64,000 nucleotides of DNA from the NCBI GenBank assembly GCA_021234155.1, contig JAJEKV010000009.1:7055546-7119545 (forward strand). The letters run 5' to 3'. Origin of the DNA: Isoetes taiwanensis. Lineage: Eukaryota > Streptophyta > Lycopodiopsida > Isoetales > Isoetaceae. Below the pieces are notes generated by a model. The model worked only from the letters and a program-made list of their open reading frames with translations. It had not been told where the DNA came from and made no database searches. Shown here in pieces: positions 1 to 10,121 of the stretch. Each line of letters begins with the position of its first letter. Within the stretch, counting starts at the first letter, position 1. The position numbers and the translations under genes were made by a program.

Positions 1-543
1 AGGACCCCACGAGTCTTCCAGGTGGGTGAATCGGTTTGGCTTAAGATTAAGGTAAAACAAGCCAAGCTTAAGATTGGTAACTGCAAAAAGCTAGCACCCA
101 GATGGGCTGGGCCGTTCAAGATCACTGAACGTATTGGATAGCAAGCATATCGCCTGGATTTGCCACCCCGCTTGAAGATCCACAAGGTCTTTCATGTGAG
201 TCTTCTAAAGCAGCACACCCCAGATCCAGAGAAGATCTTGGATACACCCACCCTACTTGAAATGACAGAAGAGCATTTGGATATAGTGCCTGAAGCTCTT
301 CTTGATCGAGCATATAAGCAGACTCGGAGGACCCAGATGCTGCAATACTTGGTCAAGTGGAAACACTTGCCAGTGGAGGATGCTACGTGGTTGATGGAAA
401 CAGACCTTGAGAAGCACTACCCAGACTTCATGCGCGAATCTCAAGGCCGCACCATCAACGATGCTATCAACCCCGCTCCCGGCGGTAAGCTTGAAGGCTT
501 GATTCGCCGAGAATCAGGCAGAAGAGGGGTAGATGCATCGTAG
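1..543 (+). pseudogene. Chromovirus integrase C-terminus and chromodomain (3' end of an element cut by the window edge)
   Basis: This is the end of a Ty3/gypsy pol gene. Bases 1-160 encode the integrase C-terminal region (WLKIKVKQAKLKIGNCKKL, then APRWAGPFKI). From 160 to 543 follows RLKIHKVFHVSLLKQHTPDP and a chromodomain with YLVKWKHLPVEDATW and DLEKHYPDF. In chromoviruses this domain helps direct integration to marked chromatin. An in-frame TAG at 139-141 splits the reading frame, so the copy is not functional as it stands. The stretch is nearly identical to 18053-18595, including the same TAG. The two copies therefore share an ancestor that was already mutated, or one is a duplicate of the other. 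The rest of this element lies upstream of the window. Confidence 0.85.
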
Positions 544-1122
544 TTGACAACAGTTACCGATGATGGGATCACCCTCGTGTTCCCTAGGACGTGGTGTATT
601 GTCAATGTGGACACGACCGCGAACTGCTTGTAAAGCATGTAGTTGATAGCCGCATTCATCTTGGCTATAATAGGAACTTAACCATTCCTTAAGCCGCAAT
701 GAATCGCGAACCATAGGCATGATAGATTCCTTGTAGGTAAATTTTCTTTTATTTCTTATAGGGGGTGGACCCTTCAACCACAACCTAATTATTTCATCTA
801 TATATACTGATATACTGACATGTGCAGCCGCTGAGCAAAGGCGCGTGACTCCGCCCATGTTAAAGGGTTGCTGATGGCCCGATTTCTTCAGTTTTAAATT
901 GTCTACACGTTGTGTTTTGGTTGTGACTCTGATGTTGATATTGGACTTCGGTCCTTGAACTTTTTCGTTGTAATAAATCATGTGAAATGCACCACGCTGC
1001 TTAAACTGTTTTTAAACTTTAAAGTTTTTAATATATTACCTTTGGAAATAAGGAATTATCTTCCTTATAATGTGATTTCCTATATGTGGATCTAACCCAA
1101 TGCTGAGGACAGCATTAATTCT

Positions 1123-1135
1123 AAGGAGGGGAGAA
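1123..1135 (+). other. Polypurine tract of the first chromovirus copy
   Basis: AAGGAGGGGAGAA lies directly before the LTR start TGTGACGTTCC. It is the usual plus-strand priming site of an LTR element and is identical to 19172-19184. Confidence 0.75.
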
Positions 1136-2567
1136 TGTGACGTTCCGAGTATTTATACGGTATACGTATAAATATATTGACACATCACACGGTATAGATA
1201 TGCCACCATGGGGTATGGTAACCTAGGGGGTGACCTAAAAGGGATTAAATTAGCTATGCTAATTTAATTGTTAAGGATATTAACCTATATTTAAGGAATT
1301 ATTATTTAAAAAGGATAATTAAGCTCATTATGGTGGGAAGGCGCCACCTGGCCAAACTCGATTGGCCAGCATGGGGGATACTATTTTGACCCATTAAGGT
1401 GGATCACCACCCCCGTATCTTTCATAATCGACCAAGAGCTGAGCGCCTACCTTTTGCCAAGCTGAGCGCCACCTTTGCCAAAGTACTTGTACCTGTGAAA
1501 CCAGAGCTGAGCATCGAGTCCCAGGAGGATGGAGGCACCAATGGATAACGGGTCCAGCAGAAATACAGGTGGGTGGTTCAGATAGCTTGAGAATTTAGGG
1601 TAGCGCCCGGGCTGGGCACTTGTTGTGTTGTTTTGTCCGTTTCTCCGGTTTTACTCAGAGGGAGCTAACCCTTGATTGTCAAGGTAAGTTCTCTTTATAT
1701 TCGATTCTCGGGTTTGCTCTTAAAGGGATGGATTGATGGTTCTTTGCATAGTATTACTCCGAAATGGGGAAATAAGGGGGTAGAGACCTCCGAGCCATGT
1801 TAGTAGTATACTCCTAGGTTGATTCCCCAGAATTCCCATAAAGGCGGCCTGCAGGCACAAGAGACCACCGAAGTCGTGGATGCTATGGAATGGCTTAGCA
1901 CCAAACAAGGGACACAAGGGTGAAGTGGGGGTGGGGTCTTGTAACATAAAAGGCTCTTGAGACTCCTACGCTGGACTAGGCCTAATAGCCGGCCCGCTGA
2001 GCTAGGCGCCGATCCAGCCGGTATGGGTCCGACACTCCCCCGGGTACGAGGTGTGACCCGCATGGGGCATCCCGTACTTTGAGTAGATTTAGGGCGAAAG
2101 TAAGTCGGGCACGGATGGGGGTCGCTGATGCGGCACGTATTCTCTAGTCCACCCATGGAACCACCGTGGATCCCGGAAGGGGACGCTTTCCCCGACCGCC
2201 TCATCCGGACGGGGCTTCATGAACCCCGTAGTAGGCTCGTGAGGGTGATACCTTGAGTCTGGCGGTCCGGAAGGCTATAGTGATACCATAGCATGATTCG
2301 ACTCATCTGCAAAATGTGCACAGGAGGGGCGGATGGAGTGGACAACCCTAGCCGATGTTCTATGCCAGCCAACGCCATGTCAGGACTCGGTCTGCTGATC
2401 TCTTGAAACCTAGTCGTCAGTCGATCCTCACTGGAGTCTGAGCCGGGGTAGAACCATGGGTTTGGGGTGTTTTCCCTAGTATTAAATGCATATTCTTTGT
2501 TGTTGTCACTTGGATGGATGTGCCACCCTTCGTGGTGGTAAATTATGATATGATTATGCTGGGTGCT
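1136..2567 (+). repeat. 3' LTR of the first chromovirus copy, truncated
   Basis: The LTR begins TGTGACGTTCC and follows the 3' LTR of element A (19185-20813) closely until 2567 (GATTATGCTGGGTGCT). There the match stops and unrelated sequence begins. About 197 bp of the LTR end, including the terminal GTCACA, are missing. This is the truncated end of the element that enters from the left and not a solo LTR. It carries the short AAATTAGC/GCTAATTT palindrome near 1240-1265 that the 5' LTR of element A lacks. Confidence 0.85.
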
Positions 2568-2571
2568 GAAC

Positions 2572-2656
2572 AGAGGACCGGAAGGGCTATGGCAGAAACG
2601 TTTCCCTTGAATGGAGGACCGGATTGGCTATCGCAGAAACTTTTCCCTTGAACTAC
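2572..2656. repeat. Short tandem duplication (two units of about 42 bp)
   Basis: The phrase GAGGACCGG, GGCTAT, GCAGAAAC, TTTCCCTTGAA occurs twice in a row with a few differences, immediately after the LTR breakpoint at 2567. It may have arisen during the rearrangement that truncated the LTR. Confidence 0.6.
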
Positions 2657-3254
2657 TATGCCTAAAAAACTGGGTGTCTGGCTGTTAGGGCTTTGATTTG
2701 CAGGCCGGAACGCTTCAGACACGCCATTGCTACCCGAGATCTACGCTTCTATCATTGCTGAAATGCTTCTATCATTGCCATCGGAGCTTCTAATGCATGC
2801 ATGTAACAGGGAAAAAATGCAGGAACATGGAATCGAAGGCATGAAATGTCACAAAAAAGAAACGAAAGTTAAGAAATAGATTTGCAAAAGAAACCTCTGG
2901 CTTTCTTAAATGAAGAAGCTCTCCGGTTGCTCTCTGGCTCTCTGCTATTTAGACTGCTCTACTTCAAACATCCGACAAGAGTGCATCACTTTGGTTTGCC
3001 CTCCTTAGCTATGCTGGCTTCAGAAGAAGAGATTTGAAGGAAGGGTCGCCAGAAGAGCTAATCCGCCATAGCCACAAAATACGGGCGGCGCCGCTATACA
3101 CAGGCGGAGAGAGCATTGCGCGGGATAAAATCAGCAGAAAAATGCAGTAATTCTACCTAGGTGTGCATTACATTGACTTTCATCCGTGGTTGGCTTCCAG
3201 AATATCTCATAATAACAGGGTTTCTTTTGCATTTTTTACCCTTTAAAAAAAATA
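2657..3254. other. Spacer without recognisable gene
   Basis: No convincing coding frame, RNA gene or known repeat was seen. The right end runs into an A-rich stretch with ATAGA repeats, which is the tail of the adjoining LINE fragment. Confidence 0.5.
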
Positions 3255-3850
3255 GAATAGAATAGAATGTGTTATTTTATCTTCCAAGGAGACCAATTGG
3301 TCTATGGGACCAAACAAAAAGAGCAGCAAGCATATTACTGTCGGGATTAAAAAGCCCCCGCCCGAAGGGTTTTCGAGAGAAAAGCCTTAGTAATAATAAG
3401 TATGCTGATATATTGTACAATTGTATAGGACAATTCAATACTGCCCTAGTGGACACACTTGAGTCCGTGTATCTATAAGCTCATGAAGGTATGATCCCAA
3501 CAAGCCCACGAAGGTCGTGTTAAAGACCACATGTAGCAGTTGGTCAGGCACAACTAACTGAGCATATCGTGCCCGGATATGATCGAATGCTAGGCAGGTT
3601 TGAAGGGCGTGGCGTTCATCCTCAATGGCGCCATGTTGGCAACACTAACAGATCATGTCCTCCCGTGCTTCCCAAGTCCATCGGCCTGTCTCAATGCGGA
3701 GGCGATCCACACCCATGCGAATGGAAGCTATCAGTCTGCACTTCTTCATGGGCAAATGGATGCGTAAATAGTGTTTGCGGGCCTCATGTGAGCTTGGAAT
3801 TGACTTGCTGCTGATAGTATGCCATCTTGACATGTGTCAGAGCATCTGCA
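3255..3850 (-). mobile_element. LINE 3' fragment, 5'-truncated
   Basis: Read on the minus strand, 3640-3833 encodes MKKCRLIASIRMGVDRLRI, followed by a zinc-binding stretch (HGAIEDERHALQTC) in a second frame. Both match the C-terminus of the LINE at 32.2-37.5 kb (KKRRLIASIRHRC and GAIEDESHTF). The 3' UTR also matches: 3285-3390 is the reverse complement of 37405-37520, with the same GGTCTATGGGACC and GGGTTTTCGAG phrases. The element ends in a short repeated tail (ATTCT units, then T-rich on the element strand), where the full copy ends in CTTC units. Coding capacity is lost. Confidence 0.75.
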
Positions 3851-4131
3851 TCCAGAGCTTGCCAAGGAAGCACGCATCAAGGTACTGCCTCAATACATCA
3901 TGATCCTTTTTTGTCCATACCTGCATGCATCTAACCACTGAGCTTGCTTGTCCTTCCAGCAGGCTTTGAGGCACTGTGAACCCATTGCTATGGCTAAATC
4001 AAGATTGGGCAAATGGGCATCACCCATACTAACTACCTTCTGGAAGTAAATGGTATGACGATCCGGTGCAGCCCTCTGAAGCAGTTGAAAATTTATCTCC
4101 TGAAGCAGGATCTAATATGGAACTATGGACT

Positions 4132-5500
4132 CTTTTTTTTTTTTTTGAAAGAGAAAGAATGAAGCTTTTTAATCATTAATTATGGAAAACAATTACATTA
4201 GAGATTTGGTACATAATCAAGAAGATAATGTCCACAATCTCGTAATAGTTTAAACAAGAGATTAAGATATATTAAGATAGATAAGCAATGTGCATGAAAT
4301 TTGCCCTTATCCTAAATCAAAAAGGCATCACAACCATATGCTTTTTGAAAAATCAAAATGAGGTTCAAAATATCAAGGGTTGAGTTCAGCTTCAGCAAAT
4401 CGATGATGTAATGTTTTGGTACAGCAAAAAAGTCAACTCCCCTGTAAAGATACTATAGAGCCACTGCACCTGTGAACATATCTATAAAGGAGTCAGAAGT
4501 TATAAGAGTCTAGGAAATGAAAGTGGTCTCGAATTTGTGGCTGATAAATAGGGATTTGGTTATCTCCCCAGTCAACAATTTCCATCAATCTCACTGCATT
4601 ACATGTGGCCATCAAATGGATCATAGTGCCATAACAATCAGCTCTTCCCCTATTGTAATAATAACTTTCTCTGTAGAACTCAAATTGTGCATCTGTCATG
4701 TTCTGACTGTTATTATGGATTAGAAGTGCGCTGCGACGAATCCACGGCGACGTCATTTGCGACGAGCGGGAAACATTATTAAAGCGTGTGCATGCGACGT
4801 TTGATGTCCTTGTTACGTCGCTAAGACGTCGCAAACGACGTCGCAAACTGCCTATTCTGTAGTAGTGTTTCCTTACAAAATTCCTCTGTCAAAGCACTTC
4901 ATGTATTGGGATCTCACTTGATCTTTCCATCAATTTCCCCTTAATTGTCCCTGTCCAAAGGCTGTAATCACGGTTGTTCTGAAAGCAATGTGTTTGATCA
5001 CTGACCTGACCTCTGTATAACCTTTCTTCTTCCATATCATATTGAAGATCAAGCTTGTGCTTGCAGTTCCTCAGATAATCTAGCATCAAGAATATTAGTG
5101 TTAGCAAATTCATCATGACATTAAAGTCTATAACATTTAAATAAACCAATAAATTCTCCAACTTGATTCCATTTATTGTCAAAATGTTGCTCTTCATTTT
5201 TAGTTTCATGAGCAGATGCTGCAAGCTCAATGTCAAAAATAGTTTGCAATTTAATCCATACAACTGAAATATTGTGACCACCATGCATACATCTATTTCT
5301 ATGCTTCCATATATTCCAAATCATTGTGTAAAATAAAATGTTATAAAATCAATCGTCATTGATAAGAAAATCAATTATGTTCACAGGTCTATGAATATCA
5401 AAATTTTGTTCAAACCAGTCCCAAAACCTACTAATTCTTGGGCACATAAATATATGTTCCACAGTTTCAATGGAATCTCACGAAATTCGATGCATCTTTG
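4132..5500 (-). mobile_element. LINE fragment with poly(A) tail
   Basis: A poly-T run at 4132-4146 marks the poly(A) tail of a minus-strand insertion. On that strand, 5330-5500 encodes a reverse-transcriptase zinc-binding stretch (ETVEHIFMCPRISRFWDWF). It is followed by the FWNIWKHRNR-type motif (5324 downward: MIWNIWKHRNRCMHGGH), typical of the C-terminal part of plant LINE ORF2. Frames below this are broken and the domain core upstream is absent, so this is a 5'-truncated, dead copy. It is interrupted near 4720-4867 by a CACTA-like sequence. Confidence 0.65.
4724..4867 (-). mobile_element. CACTA-like terminal sequence or small non-autonomous element
   Basis: Read leftward from 4867 the minus strand begins CACTACTACAGAATAGGCAG and continues with repeated TTTGCGACGTC units. 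This is the usual build of an En/Spm (CACTA) end with subterminal repeats. At 4755-4785 the plus strand carries the same GCGACGTC-TTTGCGACGA motif in inverted orientation, so the two ends form a fold-back. A clean CACTA start at the left end was not found; the left border is approximate. Confidence 0.45.
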
Positions 5501-5688
5501 CTTGCATTAAAAATCCGTGGAACTCCTTCATGTAGTTTTGATGCAAATCCATGCAACTCTCTTCCATGCAGTTTTGAAGGTAATCAGTGAATTTTAGATT
5601 ATGCTTCTTTTTGTCATCTCAATTGTATTTCTTCGTTCTTTGTTTTTCTAGGGTAAAATTGCAAAAATGATAGCAGTATCAGGGACAA

Positions 5689-6024
5689 ATGAGAATTCAG
5701 GTACCAAGATTCGAAAAGGTGCATCTGAATCCACTTGCAAATGGTTATGCAACAAAGAAGATCATGAAGAGGGTTGCTAAAGTTGCACAATGCATCCAAT
5801 CTGAGTCTCAAATATTGCACCTTGACCAGAGGAGTGTAATGGCAGCAAAATTGTTGGAGTATCCAAAAAAGGCAGTTGTCAGAGGTATGCTCCTCACAAA
5901 TTTGAGAGAAAGGCTTCAAGAAGTGAAAAGCTCGAATAGCAAAGACAAATTAGCAGCTAAACATGCTCTGCTCTCTATGGTTGTAGGAAAGGATGGTGGC
6001 CTCAAACAAAAGGGATTGGCATAA
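5689..6024 (+). CDS. Hypothetical protein, 111 residues, possibly a captured exon
   Basis: An open frame starts at ATG 5689 (MRIQVPRFEKVHLNPLANGY) and ends TAA at 6022-6024. It is basic, with many Lys and Arg, and predicted mostly helical (LDQRSVMAAKLLEYPKKAVV). No family was recognised and no signal peptide or membrane segment is visible. Just upstream (5640-5652) lies a pyrimidine-rich TTTTTCTAG that could be a splice acceptor, so the frame might be the last exon of an older gene. It sits between a LINE fragment and a T/G-rich repeat array, and no partner gene is nearby. It could also be a chance open frame. Confidence 0.3.
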   Translation: MRIQVPRFEKVHLNPLANGYATKKIMKRVAKVAQCIQSESQILHLDQRSVMAAKLLEYPKKAVVRGMLLTNLRERLQEVKSSNSKDKLAAKHALLSMVVGKDGGLKQKGLA

Positions 6025-6119
6025 AAAATACCCAAAATCTGCTCAATGTATCGTTTTTTGCTATTGTTTTTGCAAAAAAACAACACGTAAAGAACATGCA
6101 TTGTTTTGTTCAAAATGCT

Positions 6120-6573
6120 AGAAACAACAAAGTGGTCTTCAAGTGTGGTTTCTAGATGTAAAAAATTTGGTTTGTTTTTTTTAAAGTGTGGTTTTCAATC
6201 AAGTGTGATTTTTTAATGTAGTTTTCACCAATAGAAAATTTATGTGTTTTTTTAATTGGTGTGGTTTTCAAGTGTAGTTTTCATAATAGAAAACTCATGT
6301 AGTTTTTTTTTAGTGTGATTTTCAAACGTAAGAATTTGGTTAATTATATGTTGTTTTTGTTTTCAAAGTGTAGTTTTCATAGGTAGAAAACTTGTGTGGT
6401 TTTAAGTGTGTTTTTAAGGTAAGAAATTGGTTTCTATATGTTGTTTTTAAGCAACCCTACATTGTTTCTTTTTAAAAACATATATGTTTTTAAGAAACCT
6501 AATGTTGTTTCTTCAAAATTGCTAACCTTGTTTTCTTAACACATATATGTTTTCTTTTTAAATGGCTGATGTT
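6120..6573 (+). repeat. T/G-rich degenerate tandem array, left part
   Basis: Degenerate units such as GTGTGGTTTTCAAGTGTAG and TTTTCATAATAGAAAACT recur many times, later passing into ACATATATGTTTT and TTCAAAAT units. The array resumes at 8273 with the same words (GTTGTTTCCTTCAAAATG, AAATGGCTGACGTT). The two parts were one array before the LINE at 6574-8272 inserted. Confidence 0.65.
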
Positions 6574-8272
6574 TTTTTTTTTTTGAAGAATATAGGAATA
6601 TATTAAACCACTAGAATGCGATCAAGTACAATGATAAGTGTGGTGCTAAGAAATGAAGTGCCCATCGTGATTCACAATCTGTAGGAATGTCGACCAAATT
6701 TCCCGCTTTAATCTGTGCTGCATGCATGGGCTTGAGACTTGGTAAGCCCGCCACAACTTATGCCTCAAGATCGAACCAAACGAAAAGGGCTAAGCACCGC
6801 GATTCGAAAGACCTTCGCCTCCGTCTTGGGAGGTATTATGTATTCGGCACAGAAGCCAAGCTCTGCATAAATGGAACGCCTGTTGCTTGGCCACTGGCCA
6901 ACTGCAAGGAAAGACTCCCAAGAGAATCTTCTGACTGCACAGTGAAGACCCAAAGAGGGCTCTCACCCAGGACCAAGCTGCCCCTACCTCTGTGCATAGG
7001 ACAAAGCAATGCTCAATAGTCTCTCGACGCCTCCCACATAGAGGGCATGTTTCCGCTACCTGAGGCTTGAACCTGTGGACTCGGACATTCACCCTGAGGC
7101 TACGGTGCAAGATCTGCCACAAAAGGGTACGGATTTTAGGAGGAGGCAATGTATTCCACGCCCACTTCCACATGGCGGGCCACTTACTCCCTGGAAGCTT
7201 AAGCGACCACTTATCCGAAGGCGGCAACGTGTCCTGAAGCGCTAGAAGCCCATAAACCGATGCTACAAACTGAGATGCATCAAGTCCACTATGCGACTTC
7301 CAAACGCGATTGACTTGAGAAGACAACTGCAATGGAATAGCATTAGCAATTCTGGCCCAAGTCCGTATGTCCCACCGCCGAAGGCCAAATCATTCCCTAA
7401 AAAACTCCCACGACGCCAGATGACCCTCCCAATACCAGTCACGGATGGATGTTACCCCTGCAGCAATCCATCGGCGCTGAGTACTTGGGTGTAGGGAAGA
7501 GGCCAAGGGAGATGCAGAATCCAAGGGTACCCAGAGAAAGGGCGATGAGGCTACCATACACCTGCTAGGGTCCAATGAAAAGAGAACCTTGATCACTTCC
7601 AGGCCTTCAGGAGACCCTTAAGAAAAGGCGAAGCATGAGAGAATGGCTGCAAATCCTCAAACATAGCCCACGGTAACTGAGCCGGAATTGCTGGCTTCCT
7701 AAACACAATAGAGTGGCGAAGCGACTGTGCCAACAGAGTCAAACCTGGGGATTGTTGCTCCTGCACTGCCAGATGAATTTTGACACCAGAACCTTCGTGT
7801 GCAACGACATATCAAGCATACCTAAGCCCCCGCCTTTCTGGGACTCACACACTTCCACCATGCGACCTTCACTGTAGCCCCCTCCTCATTTCCTCCCCAA
7901 ACAAAATTGCGAATGGTGTCATCCAACTCCTTAACCACACTTTCTGGCGCAAGTATGCAGGAGGCTGCGTAAACATGAGTGCTACAAAGCACTGACTTGG
8001 CTACCTGAATCCTACCAGCCATGGTGAGTTTACTTCCCCTCCACCAGTTCAGATGCTGCTTAAGATTCTGTAATGTCTCCGCCCAAATTGTCCTAGCATT
8101 AATGTCCAAGCCAAATGGTATGCCTAACAGTTTGGCAGCTGTGTGTGGCGATGTAAGAGCCCAAGGAAACTGACTCAACCATGCAGGAGGAGGTTCCTCG
8201 AGTACCCACATGGCCGAGCACTTCGACCAGTTAAGCAAGCACCCTGAAGCTAAAGAAAAGGCAACCAAAATA
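6574..8272 (-). mobile_element. 5'-truncated LINE (L1-like) with reverse-transcriptase tail and zinc-binding domain
   Basis: The minus-strand copy has its poly(A) tail as poly-T at 6574-6584. From 8268 to 7822 it encodes the region after the RT core (LNWWRGSKLTMAGRIQVAKS, then FVWGGNEEGATVKVAWWKC). From 7332 to 6790 it encodes the RT zinc-binding domain, with KIRTLLWQILHRSLRVNVRV and CPLCGRRRETIEHC. The upstream endonuclease and the catalytic RT part are missing, as expected from 5' truncation. Frames are broken between 7390 and 7820. ATGTT occurs at 6569-6573 and again at 8273-8277 and is a plausible short target-site duplication in the T/G-rich array. It is the same family as the LINE at 39984-42257. 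Confidence 0.8.
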
Positions 8273-8400
8273 ATGTTGTTTCCTTCAAAATGTATATGTT
8301 TTCTTCAAAATTGTATATGTTTTTTTTTTAAATGGCTGACGTTGTTTCCTTCAAAACGTATACATTTTATTCAAAATTGTATATGTGTTTTTTAATTTGA
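8273..8400 (+). repeat. T/G-rich degenerate tandem array, right part
   Basis: TTCCTTCAAAATGTATATG, TTCTTCAAAATTGTATATG and AAATGGCTGACGTT units continue the array that ends at 6573. Confidence 0.6.
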
Positions 8401-9659
8401 GAACTGCAACCCTGTTTATTCTGTTTATATTTCGCTATAGTTATTGTTAATTACTTTTTAAGCCCTTAGATTATAAAGTATAGAGTATTCAAGACAATCG
8501 TCCAAAACTAAGGTCTCAGTTTGACATTTTTAGAAAATGAGTACTATAATCAAAGAATGGAAAAGACCATTGCTTCATTTTCAATATTTATATAAAAAAT
8601 ATTTATATTGAACCGTCACAGCAGGAACACAGAAATAGAACACACATGCTTAAAACAAAAACTTGGATTTGGTATCGCCTGCGCAAATACAAAGGAATGT
8701 CCAAGGAAGGCATGGATCCCAGAATAAACCTCTCCCCTTGGTTTTTGTGCTTCTCCTGGTACTAGAAACATAGCTTTCCAAGATTTTACAACAGTTTCAT
8801 TGCAAGTTTCTTTTGCAAAAGAAGAAAAGTCTACATATAAAGGTCCTATTCACTGCTATAATGCGGAAAATAAGTATCACTCCAAAGTTCCTGAATATCC
8901 ATGCTGCTTACCCTTTCTGGTTGGGATCAAATCCAGCCTGAATCCATCTCTCCTTAAATATTGGGTCCTCATGAATATTTTCTTGCAGGCTGAAACGCCA
9001 TTGCATTTGGTTTTATAAATAAACAAAACCTAACAGACTTAGCATTCTCAAAAATGGCCCTGGACTTGGACGCTGGACTTGATCATTTGAAGCAAGGATG
9101 CTTCCCAGCCGGCCTACGAAACATCTGAAACAAAAGATAGCAAGTGAAACATCTGAAAGAGGAGATATCGGATTCAAACAAGTCCAAAATATAACCTGGC
9201 CCTTGCCTTACCAGAAACTTAAGGTGTCAAACCTCGTCAACTCGTAGAAGACAGATTAATCGCCAAGTAAGAAACAAAACAGAAGGAAAGGTTAAATCCG
9301 GCTCCAAGCCACAACACCTCGTCACTTTCAGATGATCTGGCATCTTGTCTCGTATCCGCCAAGGCAGAATGGATTGGCAAGGCGGTAAGGCGCCAGGGAA
9401 GAATGGATTGGGGGAGGCGGTAAGGCGGTAAGACGCCAAGGCAGTAAGGCGGAGGCGCCAAACACACAAACCAGCAAGCGGCAAGTACTGAAGAATAGAA
9501 AGAAATACAAAAAAATACAGCCAATAGGATGTTAGGACCGAGATCGAGATCTCGGCCGTTGATCTCTACCATTGAAAATTTTTGAATTTCTTCAATATTG
9601 CATTTCTCCATCTTTATTGTGTGGCCTTTGGATCACGGAAGATTCTTTAGAATCTTCCA
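8401..9659. other. Spacer without recognisable gene
   Basis: AT-rich non-coding sequence. At 9355-9465 several GGCGGTAAGGCG-like units repeat irregularly. No supported coding frame or RNA gene was seen. Confidence 0.5.
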
Positions 9660-10121
9660 CATCATCCCACGCCCTTTCGACAGAAAATGGTCTTTCAGGT
9701 CCACACCACGCCTCAGCAATATCAACAACCTCAGCAACCTCAGCAATCACGAGGACAAAGCTCGCGTACTCCTTTTGACCCAGCGAAAACTCAATGTTAT
9801 CACTGTTGGGAATAGGGCCACACCACCACAACGTGTCCACAACTCCCCCAAGTTCAAGTACAACTGTCGGGTACTAACCAGACTGCTTCAGTACGCCTCA
9901 CGGCCTATCAACTCTGGGTGGCAAATGAGAAACAAGGCCCACATCCCACTTTGTGGAGACCTCCACGTACTCCTCAGCAGCAGCAAAACCAACAAGTTCC
10001 TCTGATAGCTGTGTTGGACCAACAAGCCCAAGAAGAGATCTATCAAGCTCTCAACCCTCCTGTGCAACAATCCAACTGGTTTGGTCTGGTATCATGTCAG
10101 CACCTTGGCACTTTCGATCTA
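9660..10121 (+). pseudogene. Athila/Tat-like gag relic, left part (split by element A)
   Basis: The sequence is homologous to the gag region of element B at about 49790-50250. It has the PFDPAKTQCYHCWE-type zinc knuckle with a stop inside (TAG at 9812-9814), then GHTTTTCPQVQVQLSGTNQ and SVRLTAYQLWVANEKQG, as in B (SVRLTAYQLWLANGKQG). A Gln-rich stretch and QAQEEIYQALNPPVQQSNW follow. It stops at 10121, where element A begins, and resumes at 20814. No rest of this older element is left, so it is a fragment. Confidence 0.75.
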
